From the NCBI GenBank assembly GCA_013339765.2, contig CM023449.1, forward strand, positions 203,509,422-203,573,421: a DNA stretch of 64,000 nt, written 5' to 3'. Positions 23,101 through 31,400 of this stretch are shown here, one piece after another. Positions within the stretch are counted from its first letter, which is position 1; the number at the start of each line of letters is the position of its first letter. Below the pieces are notes generated by a model, which saw only the letters and a list, made by a program, of their open reading frames with translations, was not told the DNA's origin and did not search any database. Made by a program: the position numbers and the translations under genes. Source of the DNA: Haemaphysalis longicornis. Lineage: Eukaryota > Arthropoda > Arachnida > Ixodida > Ixodidae.

Positions 23101-26100
23101 AGCCTTAACCAAAATGTAGAAAAGAAGTGACTATAATTTGCACCAATTTTCTAATATTTTCCGAAGTATAAAAACCACACAATATAGCGGTAAAAACAAA
23201 ACTTAGCAAGAAGCTAAAGACTAGAAAAAGAAACATAGAAAGATGGAACTAGGCATCAGTTCAGCGGAGGATATGCTACTACACGAAAATTTAGCAGAAA
23301 CAACAACTACGTGGAAAAAGGTGGCTGATACTAAGTATTTCCCCAGGCTTCCCGTAAAATGTGGGTGCGTTTTCTGACTTGATAGTAGAAATTTATAACC
23401 CCTTACATTGTGTAGAACAAAACATTCGTCAGTCCATGCTTTTTCCCGAAAGCAGGAATGTTGTCTAAGGAGTGATCATGGTCTCGGCAGCACATGTCAG
23501 TGCTTCTGGCACTTCCCAAGTCATCGTACTCTGTGGCTATGTCACCAGGTCCACACCACTTTGTGCCTGCGCAAAGTCACTCATATTCAGGGTAGTACGG
23601 TAGTAAAGGCAAAAGCAAGTTTAGTAGTTATCCGAGCTGAAACACAGGCCATGCAAATTTTCACTTTGCCAATTTTTGTTTGAGCTGTTGGAAATACCTT
23701 ATTGTATCTTCTTCTTACCGAATGGATTCAGGCTGGTGCTAATACTTAGATATTTTTTGAAACATCCCCTCTTTGCTGGGTGAACAACCTATGCTTGAGA
23801 GTTTGTGGTGGTTTTATTAAATCGCAGCATAGAGGTGTGCAAGGAATGCACTCAGTAAGGTTTTTCAAAGTGTCCGAAGCGTTAAGCATCCATGCAGCGT
23901 CTCACAAATAAAATGCCTTCCTCAGTTTAACAGAAGAGTGTAGTTGATTTTTGTAGCCCCACTTTTTTTCTAAATTCTTTAGAAATTATATCACAGTTGA
24001 ATAAGGGCACACATTTGTTTTCCTAATAATTAGGGGGCACAAACCCCTTAACCGCTTCTATTGGCTTCTTGTCCGCGCTCCTGACATACCGGCGAGTTTC
24101 GATGTCAAATAAGCTTGACCTGACTTGACCTACTTGTCATGTTACAAGGGAAGGTTGTTAACCAACATCACCTGAAATCGCAATCTAACAAACCTTGTAC
24201 ATGCTTTTATTGGCCACAAGTTAATTTCACCAACCAATTATAGAGAGTTTTAGCTAACCGTTTTCGACGGTCCGCTCCGGTATCGGTGGCACGCTCAGCG
24301 CAACCGGAGCCAATGCCGTTCGCGGCCGAGTGCGCCACGCATGCGCAATGGCGCTCGCGCTCGCTATCGGAGCGGAGCGGACCGTGAAAGAGGGTCAGCT
24401 AAAACTCTCGTATTACACTCTCAGCAGTCGTCCTTATCAGGAGGGCTTATGATCGCAGAAGTGATTTGCATACATATTTTTTTTTGTGTTCAGGTACCCT
24501 AAAGGCCCGGAAGACAACACATAGGGAAGGGAAGGGTTACAATGTGTTGGATAAATTTTCATTCAAGAACAAACACAGCCGAAAGCGGGAATGTAACAGG
24601 AAAAGGTATAAAAACAAAGAAGTAAATAGAAAAAGAAATATTAAGCATTCACGCATATAACACGGTTCATGGCTTTAATAATTTCAGCTATATATACATA
24701 AAAACCGCTTCAAATGGCTTACAAAGACATCGTAAATATGAATAGTTATGCAGATTATCTCCCACCTTAGAGGTCGCTGCAACAAAAGAGTCTTGAGCCA
24801 TGGAAAAAAATTGATAAGGGGTTACTGACACAGATCAGCCAAACGCAAAAATGGCGCGTAGTCAAGGAAACGGGAAAAAGGATATCAGATGTTAACGTCA
24901 TGCAGGCACTGCACTCTTATAGCTGATTTTCCTGTGTTGCAAATTTGCAACATAAACAGATTTCTGACCCTACATGAGGGATAAAATCTCATCCTATTTC
25001 GAGGGGTTCCGAAGGACGCTGCTTTGTGAAGGCCTCTGTAATCAAGGTCATTTCTTTTTTTCCCATATGGGAAGAAGGATAACAAAAACGTTTTTGAAGG
25101 CGGCAATTGTTCGAGTTTAGTGCATGTTGCTCGCACTAAAACAGAGTAACCGCGCCATGCTGATCTCGGAAAACATAGTTACCTGGTACTATTACGAGGC
25201 TGTGGAAAGCCTCTTCCAAGAAATCCAACAAAGAAGAGCCTTCAGTCTTTGTAGGTTGGTCTAGACATTTGTCTACAAACTTATCCATTTCACTCGTGGT
25301 TATATCTTTGAGGACATCTTTCGGTATGGTTGGCAGGAGTTCTTTAATAAGGGTCCTGAAGGAAAAACAACAACATTGGTATGGGTTTAGTCTTTTTATG
25401 AAAAGTCGTCGCAGGAAGGAAGACTAGAAAAACCCATGGCGCACGCCCAAGAAATCGCTGATTTAGCGGCTGCTTTGCCGACGTTTGGTTCCCGCGCATC
25501 CCCATCGATGGCGCACCAGCTGGGCTGTGTGCGCTTAGCTTGGTGCTCAAGCAAAACGATGAATCTCTTCTTGCAGCTAGACGCCAGGTGGCAAAATCTC
25601 AAGCAAAGTCAATCTTTCAGCAAGCACTGTATGCGTTGTCTTCGCTTTCGTTCGTGATAACGATGTTTAGACGTGTTAAACCTGAGCCATTTCCCCCTTG
25701 GTTAAGGCACCGCTGAAAGCAAGAACGTCTTGGTATTAGCGTCGTACCGTCCACAAAGTACGAGCAGTTACAACTTTGTTTGCGAAAGGTAACTGCATGT
25801 GTGCAGGATTTTTCACGGTAAGCAGTGGGACGAAAAAACCGAAACTGAAAAAAAGGAAAGAAAGCACGAAGCTGAAAAGACGACAAAAAGAAAATATTTA
25901 TTGTACCAGAAGAAAGATAGAAAACATGAAAGAAAGAAATAAGTAAATAAGTAAGGAAAAATACTGGCCGTCAACTGATGGAACCACGAGACAAGGAAAG
26001 AAAGAAGAAAGAAAAGAAATAGACAATGAAAGAACAACATAAATAAAGATAGGAGGAAATAAAAGAAAGAAGATAAAAAGGCAAGAAGCTGACCGAGCAC

Positions 26101-28412
26101 GACTGAATGAAAGAAAGGAGGATTGATAGCAACGCCTCTAAACCACACTGCATAGTTGCGATCACCTAAGAATGGTAGTCTGCTACTCACTCGTCTCCCA
26201 GAATGTTGCAGTTAGTAACTTCACTGGTGTTCCGGTCCTCAAATATCTCCACCAGACGGTGTCCACCCATGTTAACGTCTGTGAACACGCGGTGGCTTAC
26301 GTCGGGCTGTGAGCTATGGAGAGAGCATTATGAAACCACGACAAAAATACAGATAAATCACAATCCATTCCTCCTACTTCCATTGCCACCCCCACCCCTG
26401 CAGTACGGAATACAAGACCAGCTATTCCATCACACTTCAAGTACAGAAAAATGCACTGTGTCTTTTTCTTGATAAATTTAGTAACCAGCTAGAGATATGT
26501 CGCCCAGTCGACCCTAACGGAGTGCCCTAAACCTGTGTGCCAACCGACCTTTCACTTCGTGTACTTAAAAGGGGTCTGTATTTGCGCTACCTCTCGTGGT
26601 ACTTACATTTGTGCTTTCTTACTTGTAGATTTGTTCCAGAGTTTTTTATACACCGAATATTGCGACAAGAATATTTCTGTACTGTTTTACAGAACTGTCG
26701 AATTGATATTTTTTTCAGAACAGCTCGGCAAAGAGAAAATGGCACATTTAATATTTTTATACACACGGCTTACCCTGTTTCAAAAAGCTTATGATTAGAT
26801 TAAACGGCCTAGAAGCAAATTATGGTTGTAGTCGGAATAAAGCTGTACTCAGCGCACTACGATGACACTATTGCGTTGTTTCTCATGCTCTGATCACGGT
26901 CGGTTTGTTCGGGTGTTCGCAATACTTAGTTCAGGTATACCTATGGGTATTGAACCTAAGCAAAGCTTGATCTTGAACAGAAAATCAGGGATTTCTGAGT
27001 GATTGGGTTGGTTTCTAAAAGGCACCTGCAAGCAGCTATTGAGTTGGGCAAGTGAAGTATGTTTCCGAATGTTTTATTCCGGATCTTGTTATACTTTAGC
27101 ACGTGACTGGCAACAAAATCATGCGTTAGAGGCTAGGGATTCACAAATACCACTGCACGCTTATGATGTTCATTCCTCAGTATTGCACGATGGTCAGTTA
27201 AATGTGTAATGTTGTTATTTTGCTAGGTTCCCGTAGTTTAAACGTTATTGTTGGGGCTGCGTAATATATGCACTGGTTTTTGAGCTTCACGTAATCTATT
27301 AGAAACACTGAACTAGGCTTGACACCCCAGTCACAGGGATAAAAAAAGGGGTCAAAACCAGGATTTTCAACAATTAACGAAAAACAATTGTGGTCTCTGC
27401 TGGGAAATACCGCGAGAACGGAGCCTTTCTCTGATTTCAGTGGCCGATCTTCGCAAATACAGTTTCTCAGTCAGGCATCATAGCAAGTCATGTTTGCTTC
27501 CTTGTACAAGTCGACGACCTCAAAAAACACTGTGGATTACTTTGAAGCGTACAGGTTGCGAGCCTAGTTCACTGTACCAGTGTAGCTTCACAGGAAATTG
27601 AATTACAGGGGTTTCTTTATTCACAATGCTTACTGTCCATATTGCTATTCAAAAGACAAAACCAATTAAGAGAGTCACAGATATCATAGAGTGATTATAA
27701 TTTTGTCACAGTTACTGTAGAGTGGAACTGTGGCGTTAAAAGCAGATGGTTGAACATATTATTTACACCGCTAGGTTATCCTGAATAACTAGTGGGATCG
27801 TCGATTGCGCTAAAACTTACTGCGCTGGGCAGGTATTCACACTTTTTACTGTTTTTTCACCAGATTAGCGAAATTAATCCCCAAATCTACGTAAATTATT
27901 ATGTATAACAAAAAGATGGAAAAGGTTCTTTTTTAAAAGCTTTAATGAAGATTACCGAACTATTGTCCAGATGACATTGCAAATTTAGGACTTGCAATTT
28001 TTAGACTCTGACGTATCTCCTAAACAAGGTGTATAGCATGCTCGTGAAACCATACACAAAGCTACAACCGCAGTGGAGATAAACAAGTATTTCCGTGCTT
28101 TGCTTTTGGTGGCGCCAAACGCTCGTGTACTACACAGTGTAAACCATAGTGAATGCCTTCCTGATATATTGCTTCCGAGATTCTAATACGACACTACACT
28201 TTTTTTTCTTTGTGCACAGGTCATAATAAGAAATAAAATGCACTACCTGCTGTGTAAATGAGATGTATTTTCTCTTTGTGCGGCCGAACCATCTGCCAAC
28301 GTCGTATTCACTTCGTCTAAACCAGAAACAGCCACCCCTTCCGAAGTAGAGCCAATCCGGAAAAATAGCACCACGCAAACCAACAGCAGTGCTGCTTGTA
28401 GGCTTGTTATTC
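8003..28412 (-). CDS. Group III secreted phospholipase A2, gene A (whole split gene)
   Basis: This gene should encode a secreted Ca-dependent lipase that cuts the sn-2 ester of phospholipids. Six exons at 28412-28247, 26313-26191, 25355-25183, 23566-23407, 13407-13258 and 8195-8003 have AG/GT borders and matching phases, giving an open frame of about 320 codons. Order: hydrophobic leader, ~100-residue extension, core with KWCGPGD (Ca loop) and MCCRDHDHS (catalytic His-Asp), second core half with CADDRQF and GYFDV, and a tail with one Cys. The core exons resemble bee-venom PLA2. A start exon giving Met and the first base of the next codon was not found. The ~9.8-kb intron at 13408-23406 carries a satellite and a gypsy element. 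Family call is strong; expression is unknown. Confidence 0.85.
8196..13257 (-). other. PLA2 A intron, mostly unassigned
   Basis: This 5-kb intron is AT-rich and holds no supported exon. It contains a perfect-looking hairpin repeat at 11761-11844 and an AAGGGACCCTGCAACACTT motif at 12215-12233 that looks like the edge of a dispersed repeat. A short direct duplication (GAACCTCGCAGAAG) lies near 10173-10208. Confidence 0.5.
11761..11844. repeat. 84-bp hairpin-forming inverted repeat
   Basis: The 30-base arms 11761-11790 and 11815-11844 are reverse complements with about three mismatches, separated by 24 bases. It lies in a PLA2 A intron. A small TIR element remnant or a chance foldback are both possible; no target duplication was recognised. 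Confidence 0.6.
13258..13407 (-). CDS. PLA2 A, second core exon
   Basis: The acceptor is TTTATTCCAG and the donor CC|GTAAGATA. The exon (150 nt, enters with 1 base, leaves with 2) encodes TNCADDRQFFNCLLNDSS, then GIGYFDVLKTRCFEFGYHTK and a final Cys. These align with the bee-venom CDCDDKFYDCL and MYFNLIDTKC segments: the active-site-supporting Asp and the Tyr are kept. Only one of the two Cys of the CDC motif is present. The matching exon of copy B (55690-55840) confirms the borders. Confidence 0.85.
13615..14267. repeat. ~152-bp tandem repeat, first block
   Basis: Diverged AT-rich units recur with the anchor AATGCAGATTTCGCGAAAG and the following TAATCGTTATAATAGCGTAAA. Anchors sit at about 13756, 13904, 14072 and 14225, with a weaker one near 13641, giving spacings near 150. 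The block stops abruptly at a 1.25-kb insertion and resumes at 15515. Long open frames seen on the minus strand are by-products of the repeat. Confidence 0.8.
14268..15514. mobile_element. Unidentified 1.25-kb insertion in the satellite
   Basis: The sequence breaks the satellite after GAAATGTAAGGGTTAT and the satellite resumes at about 15515. It is richer in G and C than the repeat around it, which points to a foreign insert. No transposase, RT or clear terminal repeats could be recognised. Open frames here (for example 14843-15208 on the plus strand) show no recognisable domain. Confidence 0.45.
15515..16345. repeat. ~152-bp tandem repeat, second block
   Basis: Anchors lie at about 15640, 15791, 15944, 16096 and 16238, spaced 151, 153, 152 and 142. 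Units share ATTTCCACAATAATGCAGAT and a TAGATAATTGG-type segment. It is the continuation of the block at 13615-14267. Confidence 0.8.
16632..16635. repeat. Target-site duplication ATAC (left)
   Basis: ATAC directly precedes the left LTR and recurs at 22605-22608 directly after the right LTR. A 4-bp duplication is within the usual range for Ty3/gypsy integration. Confidence 0.75.
16636..17059 (-). repeat. 3' LTR of the gypsy element
   Basis: This 424-bp LTR starts TGTC on the plus strand and ends GGCA (so TGCC on the minus strand), matching 22181-22604. It is the 3' LTR because it follows the integrase end and the polypurine tract on the minus strand. Confidence 0.92.
17060..17074 (-). other. 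Polypurine tract of the gypsy element
   Basis: The minus strand reads TTAGAGGGGGGGTAA directly before the LTR start TGCCGCG. It marks the plus-strand priming site and the element's orientation. Confidence 0.75.
17135..18406 (-). pseudogene. gypsy integrase (HHCC zinc domain + rve core), damaged
   Basis: The 18406-18047 frame holds the zinc-binding domain (CHDDPSSGHLG ... CRDCQ). After a frame change, 17971-17135 holds the core: MDLLGPFPTSRSGNKWIVV (first Asp), DYMTRYAATA, LITNRGTAF, where the second catalytic Asp of the usual ITDRG is Asn, and QTSGLTERLNKTI with the catalytic Glu. The C-terminus has the GPY/F-like block YFGPYQILRRIGQLTYEV. The domain reads well to its end, but the frame change and Asp-to-Asn make it inactive. 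Confidence 0.9.
18403..19785 (-). pseudogene. gypsy reverse transcriptase and RNase H, damaged
   Basis: Frame pieces 19785-19420 and 19318-18740 form the RT: PYRVSPHERVAI, APVVRVKKKDGPLRFSDDYR, MPFGLCTAPATFQRVMD, and the catalytic box LLYLDGVVVF, where one Asp of YLDD is Gly. The connection reads FLGLCAYYGRFVANFARMAE. RNase H follows (FRWENDQEKAFCELHKRLQS, then FKIVTDHHALCWLANLKDPS in 18636-18403). Breaks between 19420 and 19318, and between 18740 and 18636, interrupt the frame. Family identity is certain; activity is excluded by the catalytic change. Confidence 0.92.
19801..20693 (-). pseudogene. gypsy aspartic protease and linker, damaged
   Basis: The 20693-20241 frame contains FEVVTLIDPGTDYSVISGPF, the aspartic protease active-site loop with Pro in place of the usual Thr/Ser/Ala of D-[TSA]-G, and later CSRDVILRIDFL, which matches the second protease signature (ILGxDFL). 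The 20196-19801 frame encodes the linker between protease and RT (VARGIARFKQRKSQVLVINF). A frame change separates them. Confidence 0.85.
20800..22150 (-). pseudogene. gypsy gag with CCHC zinc knuckle, damaged
   Basis: The N-terminal part (22150-21749) has the Gag core EPPTFRGAPTEDPEEWLEKL ... FRHVFCYLEDAARPWFENHE. A stop at 21749 and a G-run of more than 15 bases at about 21547-21570 break the frame. The C-terminal part continues from 21485, and a shifted frame at ~21110-21050 holds the zinc knuckle CYHCAEADHIYRRC (C-x2-C-x4-H-x4-C), which binds RNA. The polyG run may vary in length or be an assembly-sensitive site. Confidence 0.88.
22181..22604 (-). repeat. 5' LTR of the gypsy element
   Basis: This 424-bp LTR matches 16636-17059. 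On the minus strand it precedes gag. The bases directly left of it (minus strand TCTGGTAAGGGTGCGG) should hold the primer-binding site, but the tRNA could not be named. Confidence 0.92.
22605..22608. repeat. Target-site duplication ATAC (right)
   Basis: ATAC directly after the right LTR repeats 16632-16635. Confidence 0.75.
23407..23566 (-). CDS. PLA2 A, core exon with Ca loop and catalytic His-Asp
   Basis: The acceptor is GACTTTGCGCAG and the donor AAT|GTAAGGGG. The exon (160 nt, phases 2 in, 2 out) encodes GTKWCGPGDIATEYDDLG, then ARSTDMCCRDHDHSLDNIPA and FGKKHGLTNVLFYT. WCGPG is the Ca-binding loop and CCRDHD holds the catalytic His-Asp pair of group III PLA2. Bee venom has Cys where this gene has Ser in HDHS. 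Copy B has the same exon at 60902-61061, also 160 nt and with the same Ser. Confidence 0.9.
23567..25182 (-). other. PLA2 A intron with a small TIR element
   Basis: This intron holds the MITE at 24243-24409 and otherwise unassigned AT-rich sequence. No further exon is needed, because the phases of the flanking exons match. Confidence 0.6.
24243..24409. mobile_element. ~167-bp MITE with long terminal inverted repeats
   Basis: The left end (GAGAGTTTTAGCTAACCG) and right end (CGGTC... read inward from GAGAGTTTTAGCTGACC) are inverted copies over roughly 35 bases, both running into GGTCCGCTCC. The centre is GC-rich. A TA duplication is possible at the edges but not clear. A degenerate relative lies at 35458-35553. 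No coding capacity is present. Confidence 0.7.
25183..25355 (-). CDS. PLA2 A, N-terminal extension exon 2
   Basis: The acceptor is TTTTTCCTTCAG and the donor CCAG|GTAACTAT. The exon (173 nt) encodes TLIKELLPTIPKDVLKDITT, SEMDKFVDKCLDQPTKTEGS and ends LVIVP before the Gly of the core exon. It is helical and charged in composition, and leads directly into the VPGTKWCG junction, comparable to IIYPGTLWCG of bee PLA2. The extension is not part of the catalytic fold. Confidence 0.82.
25356..26190 (-). other. PLA2 A intron with purine-rich GAAA tract
   Basis: This short intron is dominated at 25840-26100 by a plus-strand A/G-rich stretch with many GAAAG and AAGAAAG repeats. Open frames on the minus strand here are low-complexity artefacts. 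No exon is supported. Confidence 0.6.
25840..26100 (+). repeat. Degenerate GAAA-rich purine tract
   Basis: A ~260-base stretch of irregular AAAGAAAG-type repeats, almost free of C and T on the plus strand. It is a degenerate microsatellite within a PLA2 A intron. Confidence 0.75.
26191..26313 (-). CDS. PLA2 A, N-terminal extension exon 1
   Basis: The acceptor CTCTCCATAG keeps the frame from the leader exon; a second AG seven bases later would introduce a stop. The donor is GACGA|GTGAGTAG. The exon (123 nt) encodes PDVSHRVFTDVNMGGHRLVE, IFEDRNTSEVTNCNILGDE. It has two N-glycosylation motifs only if NTS is used (RNTSE). It joins exon 25183-25355 in frame. Confidence 0.8.
26314..28246 (-). other. 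PLA2 A intron, no feature seen
   Basis: AT-rich sequence between the leader exon and the first extension exon. No repeat family, RNA gene or further exon was recognised. Confidence 0.5.
28247..28412 (-). CDS. PLA2 A, signal-peptide exon
   Basis: The acceptor is TCTATTGCCTTCCAG and the donor AGCAG|GTAGTG. The exon (166 nt) begins with the last two bases of a codon and encodes ITSLQAALLLVCVVLFFRIG followed by a Ser/Thr/Asn-rich stretch (STSEGVAVSGLDEVNTTLA). The hydrophobic run is a good signal peptide, as expected for a secreted PLA2. There is no in-frame Met before a stop, so the initiator must lie in a short exon further right. The phase joins correctly to 26313. Confidence 0.7.
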
Positions 28413-31400
28413 CTGGAAGGCAATAGAATATTTCACACTATTTAACGTTAATTACAAAAAATAGTTCATCACGCACTGCAGCAGAGACGATGTATTTAGG
28501 CATTTTTTTATGTATAAAAATGTTGGCACACCTGTTTATTTCCTCAATAGTCGATTGCAGGAAGCCTTGAGAAAAATTACTACGTGGGAGCAAGTGCCCA
28601 TATAATGCTGTATTTAATACAAAATCATTGAATAACTTTGTTGTTAGTTTTTGGGAAAGAGAGAAACAAAGCAGTAACCCTAAAATTTTACAGTTCCGCA
28701 AAGTTGGATTCGGGCATGCTTTATTAACAGCCTTCTTTGACATATTTCTAGCCTATATCGTGGAAAGCTCAAGGTTAAATTAGACCTTCATTTAAAATAA
28801 AAACTAATATTCTTCTACACTTTTGTTCTTATGTAATTGTGAAATGCATGTAACTCAAATAAAATTAATTTTAATGAAAAAAGGACTGAAGACTCCCCTA
28901 AGCGAAACCGAAGATGATCTTATTATTTCCTCTGTGGCTGAATAAGCACCGAAATTCAAATTAGGAACCTAATTGTTCCTTCTGTAATTTTTTATTCTGG
29001 TGATGTGCAGTAGGCTGAAGTGCTCGTGATTTCAAGATTTATTTCTAGGTCCATAATATATAAATTAAGCGTTGTGATTGTCACCGGGAAGCGCGTACTG
29101 CCATGGCGGCGCCGATAACGTACGGTAGCCCCTGGTACCGTCCCTAAAACTAACCTGTTTGGAAGAGTCTTCTTTTAATGAAGCGATCAGAAACCACAGC
29201 CCGTAACAAGAAGTGTATAAGAAAAAGAGGGCGACAAACATTTCTGAAACTAAGGGAGTCGCATTCGCGCCAGAAACTTTAGTGTGCTACCTTGATGCTT
29301 TGGCAGAGTGTGCTGCAGAGCAGACTAGGTCTCACAAGTTTTCTTACTGGGGGGGGGGGGGCGTTTTTTCTTTGAAATAAAGGCATGGTAATAATTTATG
29401 TCAAACTGCCTCACTTTGGCAGCGAAAACTATTCGCTTAGTGTTGGTTTGCACAAACAAAATATTCATCTTCTTTTCGTTCAACCAGGAGTGACTTCGCC
29501 CAAAAATTCTCAGCTTCCGGTTAACTTCGACAATTCATGCGAGATGATCCGTCTTAGGGAAGAAAATAAATACACAATGGAGTCGTATGTTGCTCACATT
29601 AGTTGCGCGGGTCTATACTGTCTTTCTACATGCAATACTTAATTTCGCTACATTTTCACTGTCCTGAAAGAAAATATCAGTCCTGTTGACAAATTCTTCA
29701 TGAAACATCGGTCTTGTTTAAACGTTTGGCTAGAATAAATGCTTAGTCATTGTATGCTTATAGCATTCACCGCGCAATCAGCGCGTGTTGACTACTATAA
29801 CGGTAATAATTCTAACTTGAATTGTCGCTTGGAAAAAAAAGCGAAAATAAGTAAGGGCAGGTCAGAAATATCACCGGAGTTTCCAATACACAGGTACTTA
29901 CGTTTTGCATATATTTCCATCGTTTGGTGTGGTTGTACAAAGGTAGAATCTCCACGCTGAATTTGGCGGGTTTTTTTTTCGGTGACACTATGGACTGATT
30001 GAAGTTGTTTAAACTTTTGCCTTAGAGATGCCTGTCGCTAGAGGCCAGTCTACGGATCCAGGATGTGTCAAATGTGAGTACTGCCTGTTGTGGGATACCG
30101 TAGACACCCGGGTGATGTGGACAACAGCTGCTATGCGGACAAGGGCAGCGGAACAAGTGCAATCTGAAAGTCTGCAGCAGCTGCAGTACGATACGTGTAT
30201 ACACCGCATGACCGTAAAGTTTGATAAGTATTTCAAATGAGAAAGAAAAAATGAGATCTTTTTCAAACTGGCCTGGTTGTTTTAGGATCTAACAGGCGCA
30301 AGGGACTTTAGCAGAATAGGCTGGTTATGCTCGATTTTGTTTGAGGCTTTATCATGCAACCTAAATATGACGCCATGAAACAGCTTAGAAATGTTTTATT
30401 AGTTTGGGTCAGCCGTCCGCCAGGGCTGTGAAAGTGGTCCTTTTAAATGAATTTAGGTCAAATAGAGTACACTCGTAAAAACTTTCAGATGTTTCAATCA
30501 GAGCGTGTTTTGGTGCAACCACAACTGCGGTACTAAACTGGCCACGAAAATAAACACTGTTCTTTAAAAATATCGTTTGGTGGACAAAAGAATAATTATC
30601 AGATATGCGTTCATGTTTGTCGATTGATTGTTTAAACACATTGGAAATAGAAACCAGTCATTTTTCGCCCTGCATCACCCGTGCACCATGATATATACTG
30701 CTTTGTTTTTAAATGCGCAGCAAAATTCTGCTTTAAAATTTATTTTAGAATAAAGCTGAACGCTTTGCTGCAATATTGCATATATAACGGAGGTGTGTAG
30801 AAAAACCACACCGCGAGTGTTAAATAAATGTTACTATACTATTTGCAATTTATCTTGCCGGAACACCTTGCGGTAAAAGCTATGCTTATCGAGCTGTAAC
30901 CCTAGTGGTCTTTTGTACTGCTGCCTCAGTATGTATGTATATATGTTGTTTTGCTGGAAAGTCGTGAACAGTTGAAGGTACACTGCATGCTTATGTCACC
31001 ATCTATATTATAGTGGTTATGTCACAGCTAATTCAGCCAAGCGGCTACCTCAATTTTTACGGAAAACAAAAAGCGTGCATCAAATCAACAAAGGTTGGTC
31101 AATAACTTCGCGAGCGGATGGTTTGTGCTAATGACATGACGTTAGTTTCAAAAATACCCAGCGTCATGTGTTTGCGGCTGCTAAGGTTGACACTACTGAG
31201 TGACAGGAAAGACGTGTATTAAAACTGTACAAACATTTTCCACGGTCACTCCCTAACCAAGGATTGTCAATCGCTTTCTGAAACCAGTGGCTATCATTAT
31301 CTCGTATGACTGAAAACTGCGGAAGTAAGTCACAACACCAGGTGAGGCCCGCTAATCGCAAACGCAGAGAATGCGTGTGTCGCCGATAACGCAGTGATAG

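Larger units (their letters stand above)
13408..23406 (-). other. PLA2 A intron filled with satellite and gypsy element
   Basis: A ~10-kb intron separates the two core exons. It contains a ~152-bp satellite (13615-16345), a complete gypsy element (16636-22604) and unassigned AT-rich DNA at 22609-23406. Splice phases on either side agree, so the gene reads across it despite the insertions. Confidence 0.7.

Noticed and set aside
25813..26190. Minus-strand membrane-protein-like frame rich in Phe, Leu and Ser
   Set aside because: It is the antisense of a GAAA-rich purine tract, so the hydrophobic run is a composition artefact.
28438..28743. 101-residue minus-strand frame just upstream of the leader exon
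   Set aside because: It is in a different frame from the PLA2 leader, has no recognised domain, and the frame of the leader exon meets a stop before reaching it.
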